DNA of 64,000 nt from UBA11872 sp034422315 (GTDB lineage: Bacteria > Chloroflexota > UBA11872), in contig DAOUJT010000006.1 in the NCBI GenBank assembly GCA_034422315.1, positions 35,011 to 99,010 of the forward strand. Reading direction: 5' to 3'. Every line of letters begins with the position of its first letter. The stretch's first letter is position 1. This document shows positions 43,650 through 52,701 of the stretch, piece after piece. Below the pieces are notes generated by a model. That model was not told the origin of the DNA and ran no database searches. It saw only the letters and a program-made list of their open reading frames with translations. Made by a program: the position numbers and the translations under genes.

Positions 43650-44150
43650 GTGAGACTGACAATTACGAGTAACGCAAGCGCGGAAGCTGCGGCTGAATTG
43701 GCGGTGCTGGGTTCGCGCCTTACGCGCATTGCGCGTCGATTTGCCAAGGCCCGCGAAGCCAGCCTGGGGCTCACCGAGCCGGAATACCGGACGCTGCGCG
43801 CCCTTCGGCGCCGGAGTCCGCGGCGAATGAAGCAGTTGGCGGACTGGCAACTGCTCAGCAGTCAGACCATGTCGCACACGGTTGATCGCCTGTTTGTCGC
43901 CGGTCTGGTCACCCGTACTGAAGATCCCGACGATCGTCGCCATCTTCTGATCGAAGCCACGACCGCCGGGCTTGAGAGCCTGGCGGCCTATGAAGCCGCC
44001 TTTGTGGAGTATCTGGAAGGCGCGCTCGACGAACTCGGCGAGTCTGCGTTAGCGGACATTGCCCAGTCGCTGTCACGGCTGAACGGCGCCATCAGCGCCA
44101 AGCGGGAAGCCGGCTACTTTGGCACCCGACGAAGGGCCGTCCATGCGTAG
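43650..44150 (+). CDS. MarR-family transcriptional regulator
   Basis: A 166-residue winged-helix regulator: helix-turn-helix RMKQLADWQLLSSQTMSHTV, then DRLFVAGLVTRTEDPDDRRH, the wing motif in which the DDRR is typical of MarR proteins, with flanking dimerisation helices. MarR proteins dissociate from DNA on binding phenolic or other small ligands. It starts at GTG 43650 and overlaps the first exporter gene by 8 bp. It probably represses its own operon through the inverted repeat upstream. Confidence 0.9.
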   Translation: MRLTITSNASAEAAAELAVLGSRLTRIARRFAKAREASLGLTEPEYRTLRALRRRSPRRMKQLADWQLLSSQTMSHTVDRLFVAGLVTRTEDPDDRRHLLIEATTAGLESLAAYEAAFVEYLEGALDELGESALADIAQSLSRLNGAISAKREAGYFGTRRRAVHA

Positions 44151-45942
44151 CACGACGATCCTGGCCCGCCTGATCCGCTATGCCCTGCCGCATTGGCGGC
44201 TGAGCGCGGGCACCTTGGCCGTCACTTTGGTCGGTACGGTGGCCGATCTGGCGATTCCGATGTTTCTTCGGGAGGCCGTCGACCAGGGGTTAGAGGATGG
44301 CGCGCAGACGGTTCTCTATGTCGCCGCGGGCCTGGTCGTCGCGTTTACGGCCTTCAAGGGCCTTTCGCAGTTTGGCCGCCAGTTCATGGCCGAGGTCCTG
44401 AGTCAGCGGGTGGTCTTCGCCATTCGCAATCAGCTCTATATGCACATCCAGAGCCTCTCGTTCCGATTCCACGACCAGACCCGCACGGGCGAACTGATGT
44501 CGCGTACGACCAGCGACGTCGAACGCGTTCGCCGCTTTGCGTCCATGGGCATCTTCCAGATCGTGCAAATCTTCCTGGTGACCGGGGGCGTGGCGGTCAT
44601 CCTGTTTGTGATCGACTGGCAGCTAGCCCTGCTGTCGCTCCTGATCGTTCCGGTGCTGGTCGGCATCGCGCTTTCGTTCGCCAAGCGCATTCGGCCGCTG
44701 TTTCAGTTGGTGCAGGAAGCCTGGGCGGATGTGAACGTGGTGGTGCAGGAGAACCTGGCCGGAGCGCGCGTGGTGCGCGCGTTTGCCCAGGAAGAAGCCG
44801 AAGCTCGTCGCTTTGCTCCGGTCAACGCCACGCTCAATGACCGCACGGTCACCGTGATGCGCACGTTCGCCCTGCGCGCGCCGCTGTTCAACGCCATCCT
44901 CGGCGCCGGGCAGGTGGCGGTGCTCTGGTTTGGCGGCTGGAAGGTGATCGATGACCCCACGTTCACCTTGGGAACGCTGGTGGCATTCAACACCTACTTG
45001 CTGCTTCTCATGATGCCCGTGCGCATGTTGGGCATGACCATCAACAGCTTTGCCCGCGCCGTTGCGTCCGGCGAGCGAATCTTCGACATCCTGGACGAGC
45101 GTTCCGACTTGGTGGAGTCACCCCACGCCGAAGCGCTCACGAAGGCCGAGGGTCGTGTGGTCTTCGAGCGTGTTGGCTTCCAGCATGAGCACCATTCCGT
45201 GCTCAGCGAGATCAGTTTCGCGATTGCTCCCGGTCAGGCGCTTGGCATTGTCGGCGGCACGGGCTCGGGCAAGAGTTCGATCATCAACCTCCTGCCCCGC
45301 TTTTACGACGCGAACGACGGTCGGGTGCTGGTGGACGGCATTGATGTGCGCGACCTGACCATTGATTCACTGCGCGCGCAGATCGGCATCGTCCATCAGG
45401 AGCCCTTCGTATTTGCCGACACCGTTCGCGCCAACATTGCGTACGGCCGGCCGGATGCAACCCGTGCACAGGTCGTCACGGCCGCCCGGCTGGCTCAGAT
45501 TCATGGCTTCATTGAAACGCTGCCCAATGGCTACGAGACCGTGGTGGGCGAGCGTGGTGTCACCCTGTCCGGTGGTCAGAAGCAGCGCGTGGCGATCGCC
45601 CGCGCACTGGTGCTGGACCCGCGCATCTTGATCCTGGACGAATCCACGTCGAGTGTGGACACCTGGACGGAACGAGCCATCCAAAATGCGCTGCGCACCG
45701 CCCAGCAAGGGCGAACCACGCTGATCATCAGCCAACGCATCCGCAGCGTGCGCCATGTGGCCGAAATCATCGTGCTCGATCACGGCGCCATCGTGCAGCG
45801 CGGACGCCACGAGGACCTGATCGATGCTGACGGCCTCTACCGTGAAATGTGGGAGGCCCAGGAAGCCGAAGCCGAGCGACTGCGTCGCGAAGCCGCCAGC
45901 GCCGGCGCCAGCCCGAGCCCCGTCGGGAGCCCGTCGTCATGA
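44143..45942 (+). CDS. ABC exporter half-transporter 1 (degenerate H-loop)
   Basis: A 599-residue fused membrane/ATPase protein with six N-terminal helices (about 20-300) and an NBD with Walker A GGTGSGKSSIINLLPRFYD, canonical signature LSGGQKQRVAIARA, and Walker B ILILDESTSSVD. The H-loop residue is Gln (LIISQRIRSV) instead of His. ATG 44143 lies within the end of marR. It is coupled by a 4-bp overlap to the second half-transporter. Together they form a heterodimeric multidrug- or lipid-type exporter like BmrCD/TM287-288. Confidence 0.92.
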   Translation: MRSTTILARLIRYALPHWRLSAGTLAVTLVGTVADLAIPMFLREAVDQGLEDGAQTVLYVAAGLVVAFTAFKGLSQFGRQFMAEVLSQRVVFAIRNQLYMHIQSLSFRFHDQTRTGELMSRTTSDVERVRRFASMGIFQIVQIFLVTGGVAVILFVIDWQLALLSLLIVPVLVGIALSFAKRIRPLFQLVQEAWADVNVVVQENLAGARVVRAFAQEEAEARRFAPVNATLNDRTVTVMRTFALRAPLFNAILGAGQVAVLWFGGWKVIDDPTFTLGTLVAFNTYLLLLMMPVRMLGMTINSFARAVASGERIFDILDERSDLVESPHAEALTKAEGRVVFERVGFQHEHHSVLSEISFAIAPGQALGIVGGTGSGKSSIINLLPRFYDANDGRVLVDGIDVRDLTIDSLRAQIGIVHQEPFVFADTVRANIAYGRPDATRAQVVTAARLAQIHGFIETLPNGYETVVGERGVTLSGGQKQRVAIARALVLDPRILILDESTSSVDTWTERAIQNALRTAQQGRTTLIISQRIRSVRHVAEIIVLDHGAIVQRGRHEDLIDADGLYREMWEAQEAEAERLRREAASAGASPSPVGSPSS

Positions 45943-47780
45943 TGGGTGGCGGCCGGATGTCCATGGGCCGCTTTGAAGGCGACGCCGCGGCCTACAACCC
46001 CCGAATCGCCCGACGTCTGCTGGCCTACCTGTCTCCGCACAAGCGCATGATCGCTTTGGCCGTTGTGCTTGTGTCCATCGGATCCGGCGCCAACGTTGCC
46101 GGCCCGTTGCTTCTGAAGCTTGGGATCGATGAGGGAATCGCGAAGGGTGACTTGGACGCGCTGAGCACTATCGGGGCGGTCTATCTGCTCACGTTGTTCG
46201 TGATGTGGGCCGGTACGTACTTCCAGGTGCGCATCTCAGCCACAATTGGGCAGGCGAGCTTGTTGCGGCTGCGCAACGACCTGTTCGCCAAGCTGAACCG
46301 GCTGTCGCTTTCGTACTTCACCCGACACCCGCTGGGCGCTGTCATGTCGCGGGTCACCAACGACGTGGACGTGATCAGCGAATTCGTGACGATGGGCGTG
46401 GTGACCCTGGTCACCGACGTTTTCATCCTGCTGATCATCGTCATCATGATGTTTGTCCTGGACGCCAAGCTGGCGCTGGTCACGCTGATCATGCTGCCGG
46501 TCATGTGGGCCGCGAGCCGGTTCTTCAGCGCGAAGGCGCGCAACGCGTTCCGCGACGTTCGGAGCACGGTGGGCGATGTCTACGCCAACCTGCAGGAGAG
46601 CATCGATGGCGTTCGCGTCACCCAGTCGTTCGGACGCGAGCGCACCAACGCCACGCGATTTCAGGCCACCAACCAGGCCAACGTGGCCGCCAGCGTGCGC
46701 GCGGGAGCCATCGTTTCCGGATTCATTCCGGTGATCGACACCATTTCGGCGATCGCGACGGCCCTGGTCATCGTGGTTGGCGGCTCGCTGGTCGTCGGCG
46801 GCGACACAAGCACCGGAACACTGGTGGCATTCATTGCGCTCGTGGCGCGCTTCTTCCAGCCCATCCAGCAACTCACCCGCTTCTACAACCAGTTGCAGTC
46901 CACGATGGCCGCCGGCGAGAAGATTTTTGAACTGCTGGACGAGCCGGAGGAGATCAACGACTCGCCCACGGCCGTGGCCATGCCGCGCATCGACGGCCAC
47001 GTGGAGTTCGACAACGTGACGTTCGCCTATGACGGAACCGACGTCCTGCGCGATGTCTCATTCATTGCCGAACCCGGCCAGCGCGTGGCTCTGGTGGGAC
47101 CAACCGGCGCCGGCAAGACGACTACGATCAACCTGCTGGCCCGCTTCTACGACGCCGATGTCGGCGAGGTCCGCATCGACGGTCATCCCATCCGCTCGGT
47201 CACGCAGCATTCGCTGCGCAGCCAGCTCGGCATCGTCCCGCAGGACAGCTTCCTGTTTTCCGCCAGCATCTACGAGAACATCGTATTTGGACGGCCGGAG
47301 GCGTCTGAGGAGGACGTGATCGAGGCCGCGAAGGCCGTGGGCGCCCACGACTTTATCCAGGAATTGCCGAACGGCTATCAGACCGATGTCCGCGAGCGCG
47401 GCGCCCGGCTGTCGGTCGGTCAGCGGCAGCTCATCTGCTTCGCCCGCGCCCTGCTGGCCGACCCCCGCATCCTGATCCTGGACGAAGCGACGTCCAGCGT
47501 GGACGCGCGCACCGAACGCACGATCCAGGACGGCCTGGAGCACTTGATGCGTGGACGTACGTCGTTTGTCATCGCCCATCGTCTGGCCACGGTGCGCGGC
47601 GCGGATGTGATCCTGGTATTCCAGGACGGCGAAATCGTGGAGCGCGGGTCGCACTCCGACCTGCTGGCCCAGCGCGAGTTGTATTACAAGCTCTACACCA
47701 CCGGATTCCCCGGCAAGGATCAGGTCGAAGTCAGCCAGGCCATGCCGCAAGGCCCGCCACGTCGCATGTGGGGCGGATAG
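45939..47780 (+). CDS. ABC exporter half-transporter 2 (degenerate signature)
   Basis: A 613-residue partner of the preceding gene. Six membrane helices come first; the NBD has Walker A GPTGAGKTTTINLLARFYD, Walker B ILILDEATSSVDARTE and a normal H-loop (FVIAHRLATV), but the signature is LSVGQRQLICFARA rather than LSGGQ. ATG 45939 overlaps the upstream TGA. The altered signature would face the altered H-loop of half-transporter 1, giving one degenerate and one canonical ATP site. The C-terminus is PPRRMWGG. Confidence 0.92.
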   Translation: MMGGGRMSMGRFEGDAAAYNPRIARRLLAYLSPHKRMIALAVVLVSIGSGANVAGPLLLKLGIDEGIAKGDLDALSTIGAVYLLTLFVMWAGTYFQVRISATIGQASLLRLRNDLFAKLNRLSLSYFTRHPLGAVMSRVTNDVDVISEFVTMGVVTLVTDVFILLIIVIMMFVLDAKLALVTLIMLPVMWAASRFFSAKARNAFRDVRSTVGDVYANLQESIDGVRVTQSFGRERTNATRFQATNQANVAASVRAGAIVSGFIPVIDTISAIATALVIVVGGSLVVGGDTSTGTLVAFIALVARFFQPIQQLTRFYNQLQSTMAAGEKIFELLDEPEEINDSPTAVAMPRIDGHVEFDNVTFAYDGTDVLRDVSFIAEPGQRVALVGPTGAGKTTTINLLARFYDADVGEVRIDGHPIRSVTQHSLRSQLGIVPQDSFLFSASIYENIVFGRPEASEEDVIEAAKAVGAHDFIQELPNGYQTDVRERGARLSVGQRQLICFARALLADPRILILDEATSSVDARTERTIQDGLEHLMRGRTSFVIAHRLATVRGADVILVFQDGEIVERGSHSDLLAQRELYYKLYTTGFPGKDQVEVSQAMPQGPPRRMWGG

Positions 47781-47781
47781 C

Positions 47782-47815
47782 ACTCCAACCTGAATGCGGC
47801 CGAGGCCGCCGGAGT
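47782..47815. terminator. Hairpin between convergent genes
   Basis: GCGGCC (47796-47801) and GGCCGC (47804-47809) pair around a GA loop, with outer ACTCC/GGAGT arms (47782-47786, 47811-47815). It lies in the 42-bp gap between the exporter and glycosyltransferase ends. There is no clear T-run, so termination is only probable. Confidence 0.4.
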
Positions 47816-47822
47816 CTCGCGC

Positions 47823-48503
47823 CTAGAAAAACATGTAGCGCAGCCAGCTATAGACGTACCGCGCCCCATGCCGTCGCAGGGAAATGTGGGAGCGTTCGCG
47901 CCGGCTGGCGTATTCGTGCGTGGGGACCTCGGCGACCCGGTATCCCTTGCGCAGGAACTTGATGATCATTTCCTGCTCGGTGGTGGTGATGTCTTCCTGG
48001 AGCGTGATTGACCTGGCGGCCGCCAGGTCGAAGGCGCGAAAGCCACTCTGCGAATCGGTCAACCGGACCCCAAAGCGGTAGTTGATGCCCAGCGTGATGA
48101 TGTCCTGGCCCATCATCCGCAGGAATTTGTCGAAGTCCCCGTGCAGTTCGTCGCTGCCGCCGCGCATCCGTGATCCCGTGGAGTAATCGGCCTCGCCGTT
48201 CGCCACGGGCGCAACCAGCGCCGGAATGTCGTCCGGATCGAACGACATATCGGCGTCGATGGTTACCAGGATGTCGCCCGTCGCCCGGGCGATGGCCTCG
48301 CGAACGGCACAGCCCTTGCCGCGACCGGCGTCCAGGTAGACCGGCACGTCAAGTGTCTCCGCGATGTCCCGGGTGGCGTCCTGGGAGTGCCCGTCCACCA
48401 CAAACAGGTGGTCGGCGTGCGGCCGGCAGCCCGTGATGATCTCCTCGATCGTCTCGGCTTCGTCCTTCGCCGGGATACAGACCGACACCGGTCGGCCGTT
48501 CAT
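47823..48503 (-). CDS. Family 2 glycosyltransferase (dolichol-phosphate-mannose-synthase-like)
   Basis: A 226-residue GT-A enzyme with no membrane helices. It begins RPVSVCIPAKDEAETIEEII, then FVVDGHSQDATRD, GRGKGCAVREAIARATGDIL and the DxD-type metal site VTIDADMSFDPDD; GSRMRGGSDELHG follows. Members transfer mannose or glucose from nucleotide sugars to polyprenyl phosphate, which could supply donors for GT39-type proteins such as the one at 25092. ATG 48503 has AGGA at good distance; ATG 48509 is the alternative. Confidence 0.86.
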   Translation of the reverse strand: MNGRPVSVCIPAKDEAETIEEIITGCRPHADHLFVVDGHSQDATRDIAETLDVPVYLDAGRGKGCAVREAIARATGDILVTIDADMSFDPDDIPALVAPVANGEADYSTGSRMRGGSDELHGDFDKFLRMMGQDIITLGINYRFGVRLTDSQSGFRAFDLAAARSITLQEDITTTEQEMIIKFLRKGYRVAEVPTHEYASRRERSHISLRRHGARYVYSWLRYMFF

Positions 48504-48695
48504 CGGCATTTCCTGCCACCTCCCAGCTGTGCCGCGCGAAGCGCCGATCATAGTCGGCCCCGCGCTGAAACCCTTAACGCAGGCGAGTTTGCGGTCTCAG
48601 GTCGATTAATCCTGGGGCCCGTAGTGTCCATGAATCCGGTTTGCGCCGGATAATGCCCGCGCACACCCGAAACGCCGTGCGATGAGGAGTTGGAG

Positions 48696-49586
48696 ATGAC
48701 CGCGAACGCAGGCGATGGCAACCCGTTTCTGGTCACCGGCCGCTGGTATCGCGGAAACCTGCACATGCATTCCACCAACTCGGACGGAGCCAAGTCGCCT
48801 GAGGACGCGGTGGCCTGGTACCGCGACGCCGGCTACGACTTCGTGGCGCTCTCGGATCACCACGTCGTCTCCGACACGACGGCCTACGCCCAGCCGGGCT
48901 TCGTGACAATCCCGGGAATTGAGATGCATGGCCTCGACCCTTACACCGGTGAGCGCTATCACATCCTGGCGACCGGCGTCAGTGGCTTCGAGCGCTCCAG
49001 CGAATCCTGGGGCCCGCAGGAGGCCATTGACCGGGTCAACGCCGGCGGCGGCTTTGCCGTCATGGCTCACCCCTATTGGCTTGGCCAGTCCGCCCACGAC
49101 ATGCTGGAGATTGAAGGCTTTGTCGGGATGGAAGTCTTCAACTCCGTCTGCGACGTCACCCGCGCCAAGGGCTTTTCCGGCCAGACCTGGGACGAATACC
49201 TGCTCCAGGCCGGCTTGACCTGGGGATTCGCCACCGACGACACGCATTGGAAGCATGGTGCTCAGGGCCGCGGCTGGGTAATGGTCCGCACCGAGGACTT
49301 CACGCCAGCAGGGCTGGTTGAGGCCATGCGTCGCGGGCACTTTTACTCGTCGATGGGACCGGAGATTCTCGACTTTCAGGTGGATGACGCCGAAGTTCGG
49401 GTGAAAACCTCGCCCGCCTCGCGTATCAGCTTTATCGCTGCGCGATCTCGCGGTTCAAGTCACCTGGCCGGCGCCGAGCCTCTCACGGCCGCCGTCCACG
49501 AGCGCCGCGGCACGGAGGTCTACGTCCGCGTGGAAGTCGAAGACGACTCGGGCCGGATTGCCTGGTCCAACCCAATCCTGATCTAA
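48696..49586 (+). CDS. PHP-domain metal-dependent hydrolase (CehA/McbA-like)
   Basis: A 296-residue protein with the PHP metal motifs NLHMHSTNSDG (HxH), ALSDHHVVSD, PGIEMHG and AHPYWLG, and the late TDDTHWKHG. PHP proteins are phosphoesterases or related hydrolases; CehA/McbA-type members act on phosphate or carbamate esters. A GAGGAG ribosome site is 6 bp ahead of ATG 48696. A C-terminal beta extension is present. It stands alone and converges on tpiA. Confidence 0.86.
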   Translation: MTANAGDGNPFLVTGRWYRGNLHMHSTNSDGAKSPEDAVAWYRDAGYDFVALSDHHVVSDTTAYAQPGFVTIPGIEMHGLDPYTGERYHILATGVSGFERSSESWGPQEAIDRVNAGGGFAVMAHPYWLGQSAHDMLEIEGFVGMEVFNSVCDVTRAKGFSGQTWDEYLLQAGLTWGFATDDTHWKHGAQGRGWVMVRTEDFTPAGLVEAMRRGHFYSSMGPEILDFQVDDAEVRVKTSPASRISFIAARSRGSSHLAGAEPLTAAVHERRGTEVYVRVEVEDDSGRIAWSNPILI

Positions 49587-49629
49587 CTGCCGCGCTGCCG
49601 GCCGCTACGTCGGCGAAAGGATTAAGAGA

Positions 49630-50400
49630 CTAGGGCACCGCGGCTCGGACGATTGCGGCAAACTTGGCGGCGTCCAGGCTGGCGCCGCCCACCAGCGCCC
49701 CGTCGATTCCATCGCGACTGAGCAGTTCGTCGCAGTTGTCCGGCGAGACGCTGCCGCCGTATTGAATTCGCACCCGCTCGGCGGCCGGGCGACCCTGGCA
49801 CGCGGCCACGGTGTCGCGAATCCAGCCGATGGCTTCCTGCGCCTGCTCGGGCGAGGCGTTGCGCCCTGTTCCGATGGCCCAAACGGGCTCATAAGCAATC
49901 ACGCTGGCGGCGGTTTGTTCCGGCGACAGCACCTCGAACACCTGTGTGACCTGCGAACGCAGCACCGCAAGCGTCTTGCCGGCGTCCCGTTGATCCAGTG
50001 ACTCACCCACCGCCACGATGGGCTTCAGGCCGCCCGCCAGGATGGCCAAAGTCTTGCGCTGGACGTCCAGGCCCGTTTCCCCGAACAGTTGCCGCCGCTC
50101 GGAGTGGCCGGTAATGGCGTAGGCGGCCAAGCCCGTCAGCATCGGGACGGAAACCTCTCCCGTGAAGGCCCCACTCGACTCCCAATACACATGCTGGGCG
50201 CCGACACCGATCGGGCTGTCTTGAACGGCTGCAGCGACAGCCGTCAGCCCCGTCGCGGGCGGGCACAAGACCACGTCGACCTGTGAGTACGGGAGGTCCT
50301 GGGCGGCAACGGCATGGGCCAGTTCGGCGCCGTCGTGAGGTCCCGTATTCATCTTCCAGTTCGCGGCCACGATTGGCCGGCGGGCTTCAAGTGTGGTCAT
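49630..50400 (-). CDS. tpiA: Triose-phosphate isomerase
   Basis: A glycolytic TIM-barrel enzyme of 256 residues. Catalytic residues are visible: Lys in VAANWKMNTG, His in YAITGHSERRQLFGE, and Glu in IAYEPVWAIGTGRNA, with the phosphate loop IQYGGSVSPDN and ALVGGASLDAAKF. ATG 50400 is preferred to the longer frame open to 50529, which would overlap the upstream MFS gene. gap and pgk are 30 kb away, so the triose genes are not one operon. Confidence 0.94.
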   Translation of the reverse strand: MTTLEARRPIVAANWKMNTGPHDGAELAHAVAAQDLPYSQVDVVLCPPATGLTAVAAAVQDSPIGVGAQHVYWESSGAFTGEVSVPMLTGLAAYAITGHSERRQLFGETGLDVQRKTLAILAGGLKPIVAVGESLDQRDAGKTLAVLRSQVTQVFEVLSPEQTAASVIAYEPVWAIGTGRNASPEQAQEAIGWIRDTVAACQGRPAAERVRIQYGGSVSPDNCDELLSRDGIDGALVGGASLDAAKFAAIVRAAVP

Positions 50401-50443
50401 GCCGAGAGGCTCAAAGTTAGGAACCACGTCAGTGTAGTTGCGC

Positions 50444-51640
50444 TTAACTCGCGTCCGGCGCCGGCAGGCGGCGTCCATGAAACAAGACAGCCGCGATAGC
50501 CAACGAAACGAGGTTGGCCAGCGCCCCAATCGCCAGTGGCAGCCCCGGATCGATATCGATCAGTGTTCCCGCGACAACCGTGCCAGCCAGGATTCCGAAG
50601 CTCCACAGGGCATGGACGAAGCCGACAACGCGCCCTCGTTCAAGCGGTGCCGTGCGGTCGCGCACGACGCCAAGAACCAGCACGGACATCGTCCAGCCGG
50701 TCACTACGCCGGCAATCCCGGTCACCATCAGTACGGGTGTCGACTGCCAGGCCAGCGCTGCCATGACGGCCAGCACGAGTTGCGTGCCGAGCACGACGTA
50801 TACCGGCGCCGTGCGACCGCTACGGTCGGACCAGTGGCCGATCAGAAACTGGCTGACCGCGGCCAGACTCATGGCTACGGTCCCGTACAGAAGGGCCGGT
50901 GGCAGCACGCTGGCCGTCGCGCGGAACATCAGCAGCGGAATCGCCAGGCTCCAAACGCCCCAGAAGGCGGTGGAGAAGAAGCGAAGTCCGCCCATCAGCC
51001 ACACCTCGCGCCGCATCAGGACACGCCACGTCCCCTCGTCGGTGCTGCCAACAGGACGCTTGGGGCGCACGTCGCGCAGGTAGCGCAGCGTGATGGCGGC
51101 CGGTACGAGATTTAGTCCCAGCCCTACCAGAGCGTAAGCAGCAAAGCCAAATTGCTCGACGACCGGCCCCGCGACGGCCGAACTGGCTGACATCCCGATT
51201 GTTCCGCCCAGAAAGTACGCGGCCGTGGCCACCCCGACCGACTGGCGGCTGGAGGCCGTCAGCAGGTAGCTCTGACCGGAGGTCGAGCGCATGCCGTGGG
51301 CCAACCCCAGAACGACCGCCAGTGCCACCAGCAGCCATGGCACGGCGGTCAGGTACTGCAGCAGCCCCGCCGAGAACCCCAGAATTCCGATTACCAGGAC
51401 CAGCCGGTGTCCCAGCCGGTCGGCCAGCGCCCCGGCCGTGACCGATATCAGGCCGCCCATCACTGTTTCCAGCGACACCAGCAAGCTGGTAAACGCCGGC
51501 GACATGCCGAGGTCACGCTCAACGTAGATCGGCAGCAGGGCACGCGCTGCGGCGACCGCGACATTATTCAGAAACAGGATTGAGACAATCGTGACCAGGG
51601 TCGGGGGAACCGAACCTAGTCGCGCCCGCAGCCGGGCGAT
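50444..51640 (-). CDS. MFS transporter, possible non-canonical start
   Basis: A major-facilitator transporter. From the first canonical start (ATG 51505) it would have 353 residues and lack the first helix. The same frame continues upstream, without ATG, GTG or TTG, through a clear first membrane helix (TLVTIVSILFLNNVAVAAA) followed by RALLPIYVERDLGM, to a stop near 51658. A GAGGAG ribosome site (51648-51653) sits 7 bp before an ATC codon (51638-51640), giving a 398-residue, 12-helix protein. Family motifs include GALADRLGHRLVLVIG (motif A). The substrate is unknown. A sequencing error that changed a start codon is the alternative. Confidence 0.72.
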   Translation of the reverse strand: MARLRARLGSVPPTLVTIVSILFLNNVAVAAARALLPIYVERDLGMSPAFTSLLVSLETVMGGLISVTAGALADRLGHRLVLVIGILGFSAGLLQYLTAVPWLLVALAVVLGLAHGMRSTSGQSYLLTASSRQSVGVATAAYFLGGTIGMSASSAVAGPVVEQFGFAAYALVGLGLNLVPAAITLRYLRDVRPKRPVGSTDEGTWRVLMRREVWLMGGLRFFSTAFWGVWSLAIPLLMFRATASVLPPALLYGTVAMSLAAVSQFLIGHWSDRSGRTAPVYVVLGTQLVLAVMAALAWQSTPVLMVTGIAGVVTGWTMSVLVLGVVRDRTAPLERGRVVGFVHALWSFGILAGTVVAGTLIDIDPGLPLAIGALANLVSLAIAAVLFHGRRLPAPDAS

Positions 51641-51683
51641 TACCGGTCTCCTCGGTCGACGCTAGTGCCCCTCGGGGACTTGG

Positions 51684-51878
51684 TCAGTCTACGGACTGGG
51701 GCGCCGCGAGGCTTTCACTCTTGCCGCAGCGCCCGCACGCCCAGTACCGCGTCTTCAACAGCCCAAACCACCGACTGTATTCGTAGTAGTTCCAGGTTGT
51801 CTCCTGGCGGCATAGGGCGCATTCACGCCGCTCGCTGGATCTGACACTGACACTGATTTCATCGTCGTCGTCGGGCAT
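51684..51878 (-). CDS. Small zinc-ribbon protein
   Basis: A 64-residue protein with two CxxC knuckles, ECALCRQET and YWACGRCGKSES, about 25 residues apart, separated by an aromatic stretch (WNYYEYSRWFG). The N-terminus is acidic (PDDDDE). It is likely a zinc-binding adaptor; function unknown. It lies between the MFS and nucleotidyltransferase genes on the same strand. Confidence 0.68.
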   Translation of the reverse strand: MPDDDDEISVSVRSSERRECALCRQETTWNYYEYSRWFGLLKTRYWACGRCGKSESLAAPQSVD

Positions 51879-51966
51879 CGATCAGTCCTCAGCTACAGCC
51901 GCCCGAGCATTGTATCGGGATGGAAATGTGTCGGTACACGACGTGTCGCCAAAAGACCTGTGGTCG

Positions 51967-52701
51967 CTACGCTATACGATTCGCCCCGTGCTTCGCGACT
52001 AGGTTGCACGCCTGCAGGTAGTGGTCGATGGATTCCCCGCAATCCGCCCAGTAGCCCTCCAGCACGTCGTGGGTCATTTCGCCGCGTTCCAGGTAGGCAT
52101 TATTCAGGTCCGTCACCTCGAGTTCGCCGCGATCTGACCGCTCCAACTGCTCGATCAGGCTGAACGCCTGCGCGTCGTAGAAATAGATGCCCGTGACCGC
52201 TAAGTTGGAGGGCGGGTTCTTGGGCTTTTCTACGAAGCGCACGACGCGGTCGCCGTCGAGTTCCGCAACGCCGTAGGCGCTAGGGTTCTCGACCTCCTTC
52301 AACAGGACCTTGGCCCCGCGCGCCTGCGACTCGAAGCGTCGCGCCGGCTCCACAATGTTCCCGCCAACGATGTTGTCACCAAGGATCACCGCCATCCGGT
52401 CCTCGCCCACAAATGGCCGTGCTAGCGCAATCGCCTCGGCGATGCCGCCCGCGCCTTCCTGGTAGGTATAGCTCAGGTGCTCGACGCCCAGCGCCTCGCC
52501 GTTACCCAGCAAGCGAAGGAAGTCCCCCGCGCTGGACCCGCTGGTAACAATCAAGATCTCCGTGACCCCGGCGTTCACCAACGCTTCGATGGGATAGAAG
52601 ATCATCGGCTTGTCGTATACGGGTAGCAGCTGCTTGTTGGTCACCCGTGTCAGCGGGTCCAGGCGCAACCCGGTACCACCTGCCAGAATCACGCCCTTCA
52701 C
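51967..52701 (-). CDS. Sugar-phosphate nucleotidyltransferase (RmlA-like)
   Basis: A 244-residue nucleotidyltransferase with the N-terminal GVILAGGTGLRLDPLTRVTN (GGxGTRL type), KQLLPVYDKPMIFYPIEALV, GDNIVGGNI and FVEKPKNPPS. It makes dTDP- or UDP-glucose-like donors for surface polysaccharides; RmlA-type is the closest match, but no rmlBCD genes are present. GTG 52701 overlaps the ftsY stop (GTGA). Confidence 0.86.
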   Translation of the reverse strand: MKGVILAGGTGLRLDPLTRVTNKQLLPVYDKPMIFYPIEALVNAGVTEILIVTSGSSAGDFLRLLGNGEALGVEHLSYTYQEGAGGIAEAIALARPFVGEDRMAVILGDNIVGGNIVEPARRFESQARGAKVLLKEVENPSAYGVAELDGDRVVRFVEKPKNPPSNLAVTGIYFYDAQAFSLIEQLERSDRGELEVTDLNNAYLERGEMTHDVLEGYWADCGESIDHYLQACNLVAKHGANRIA

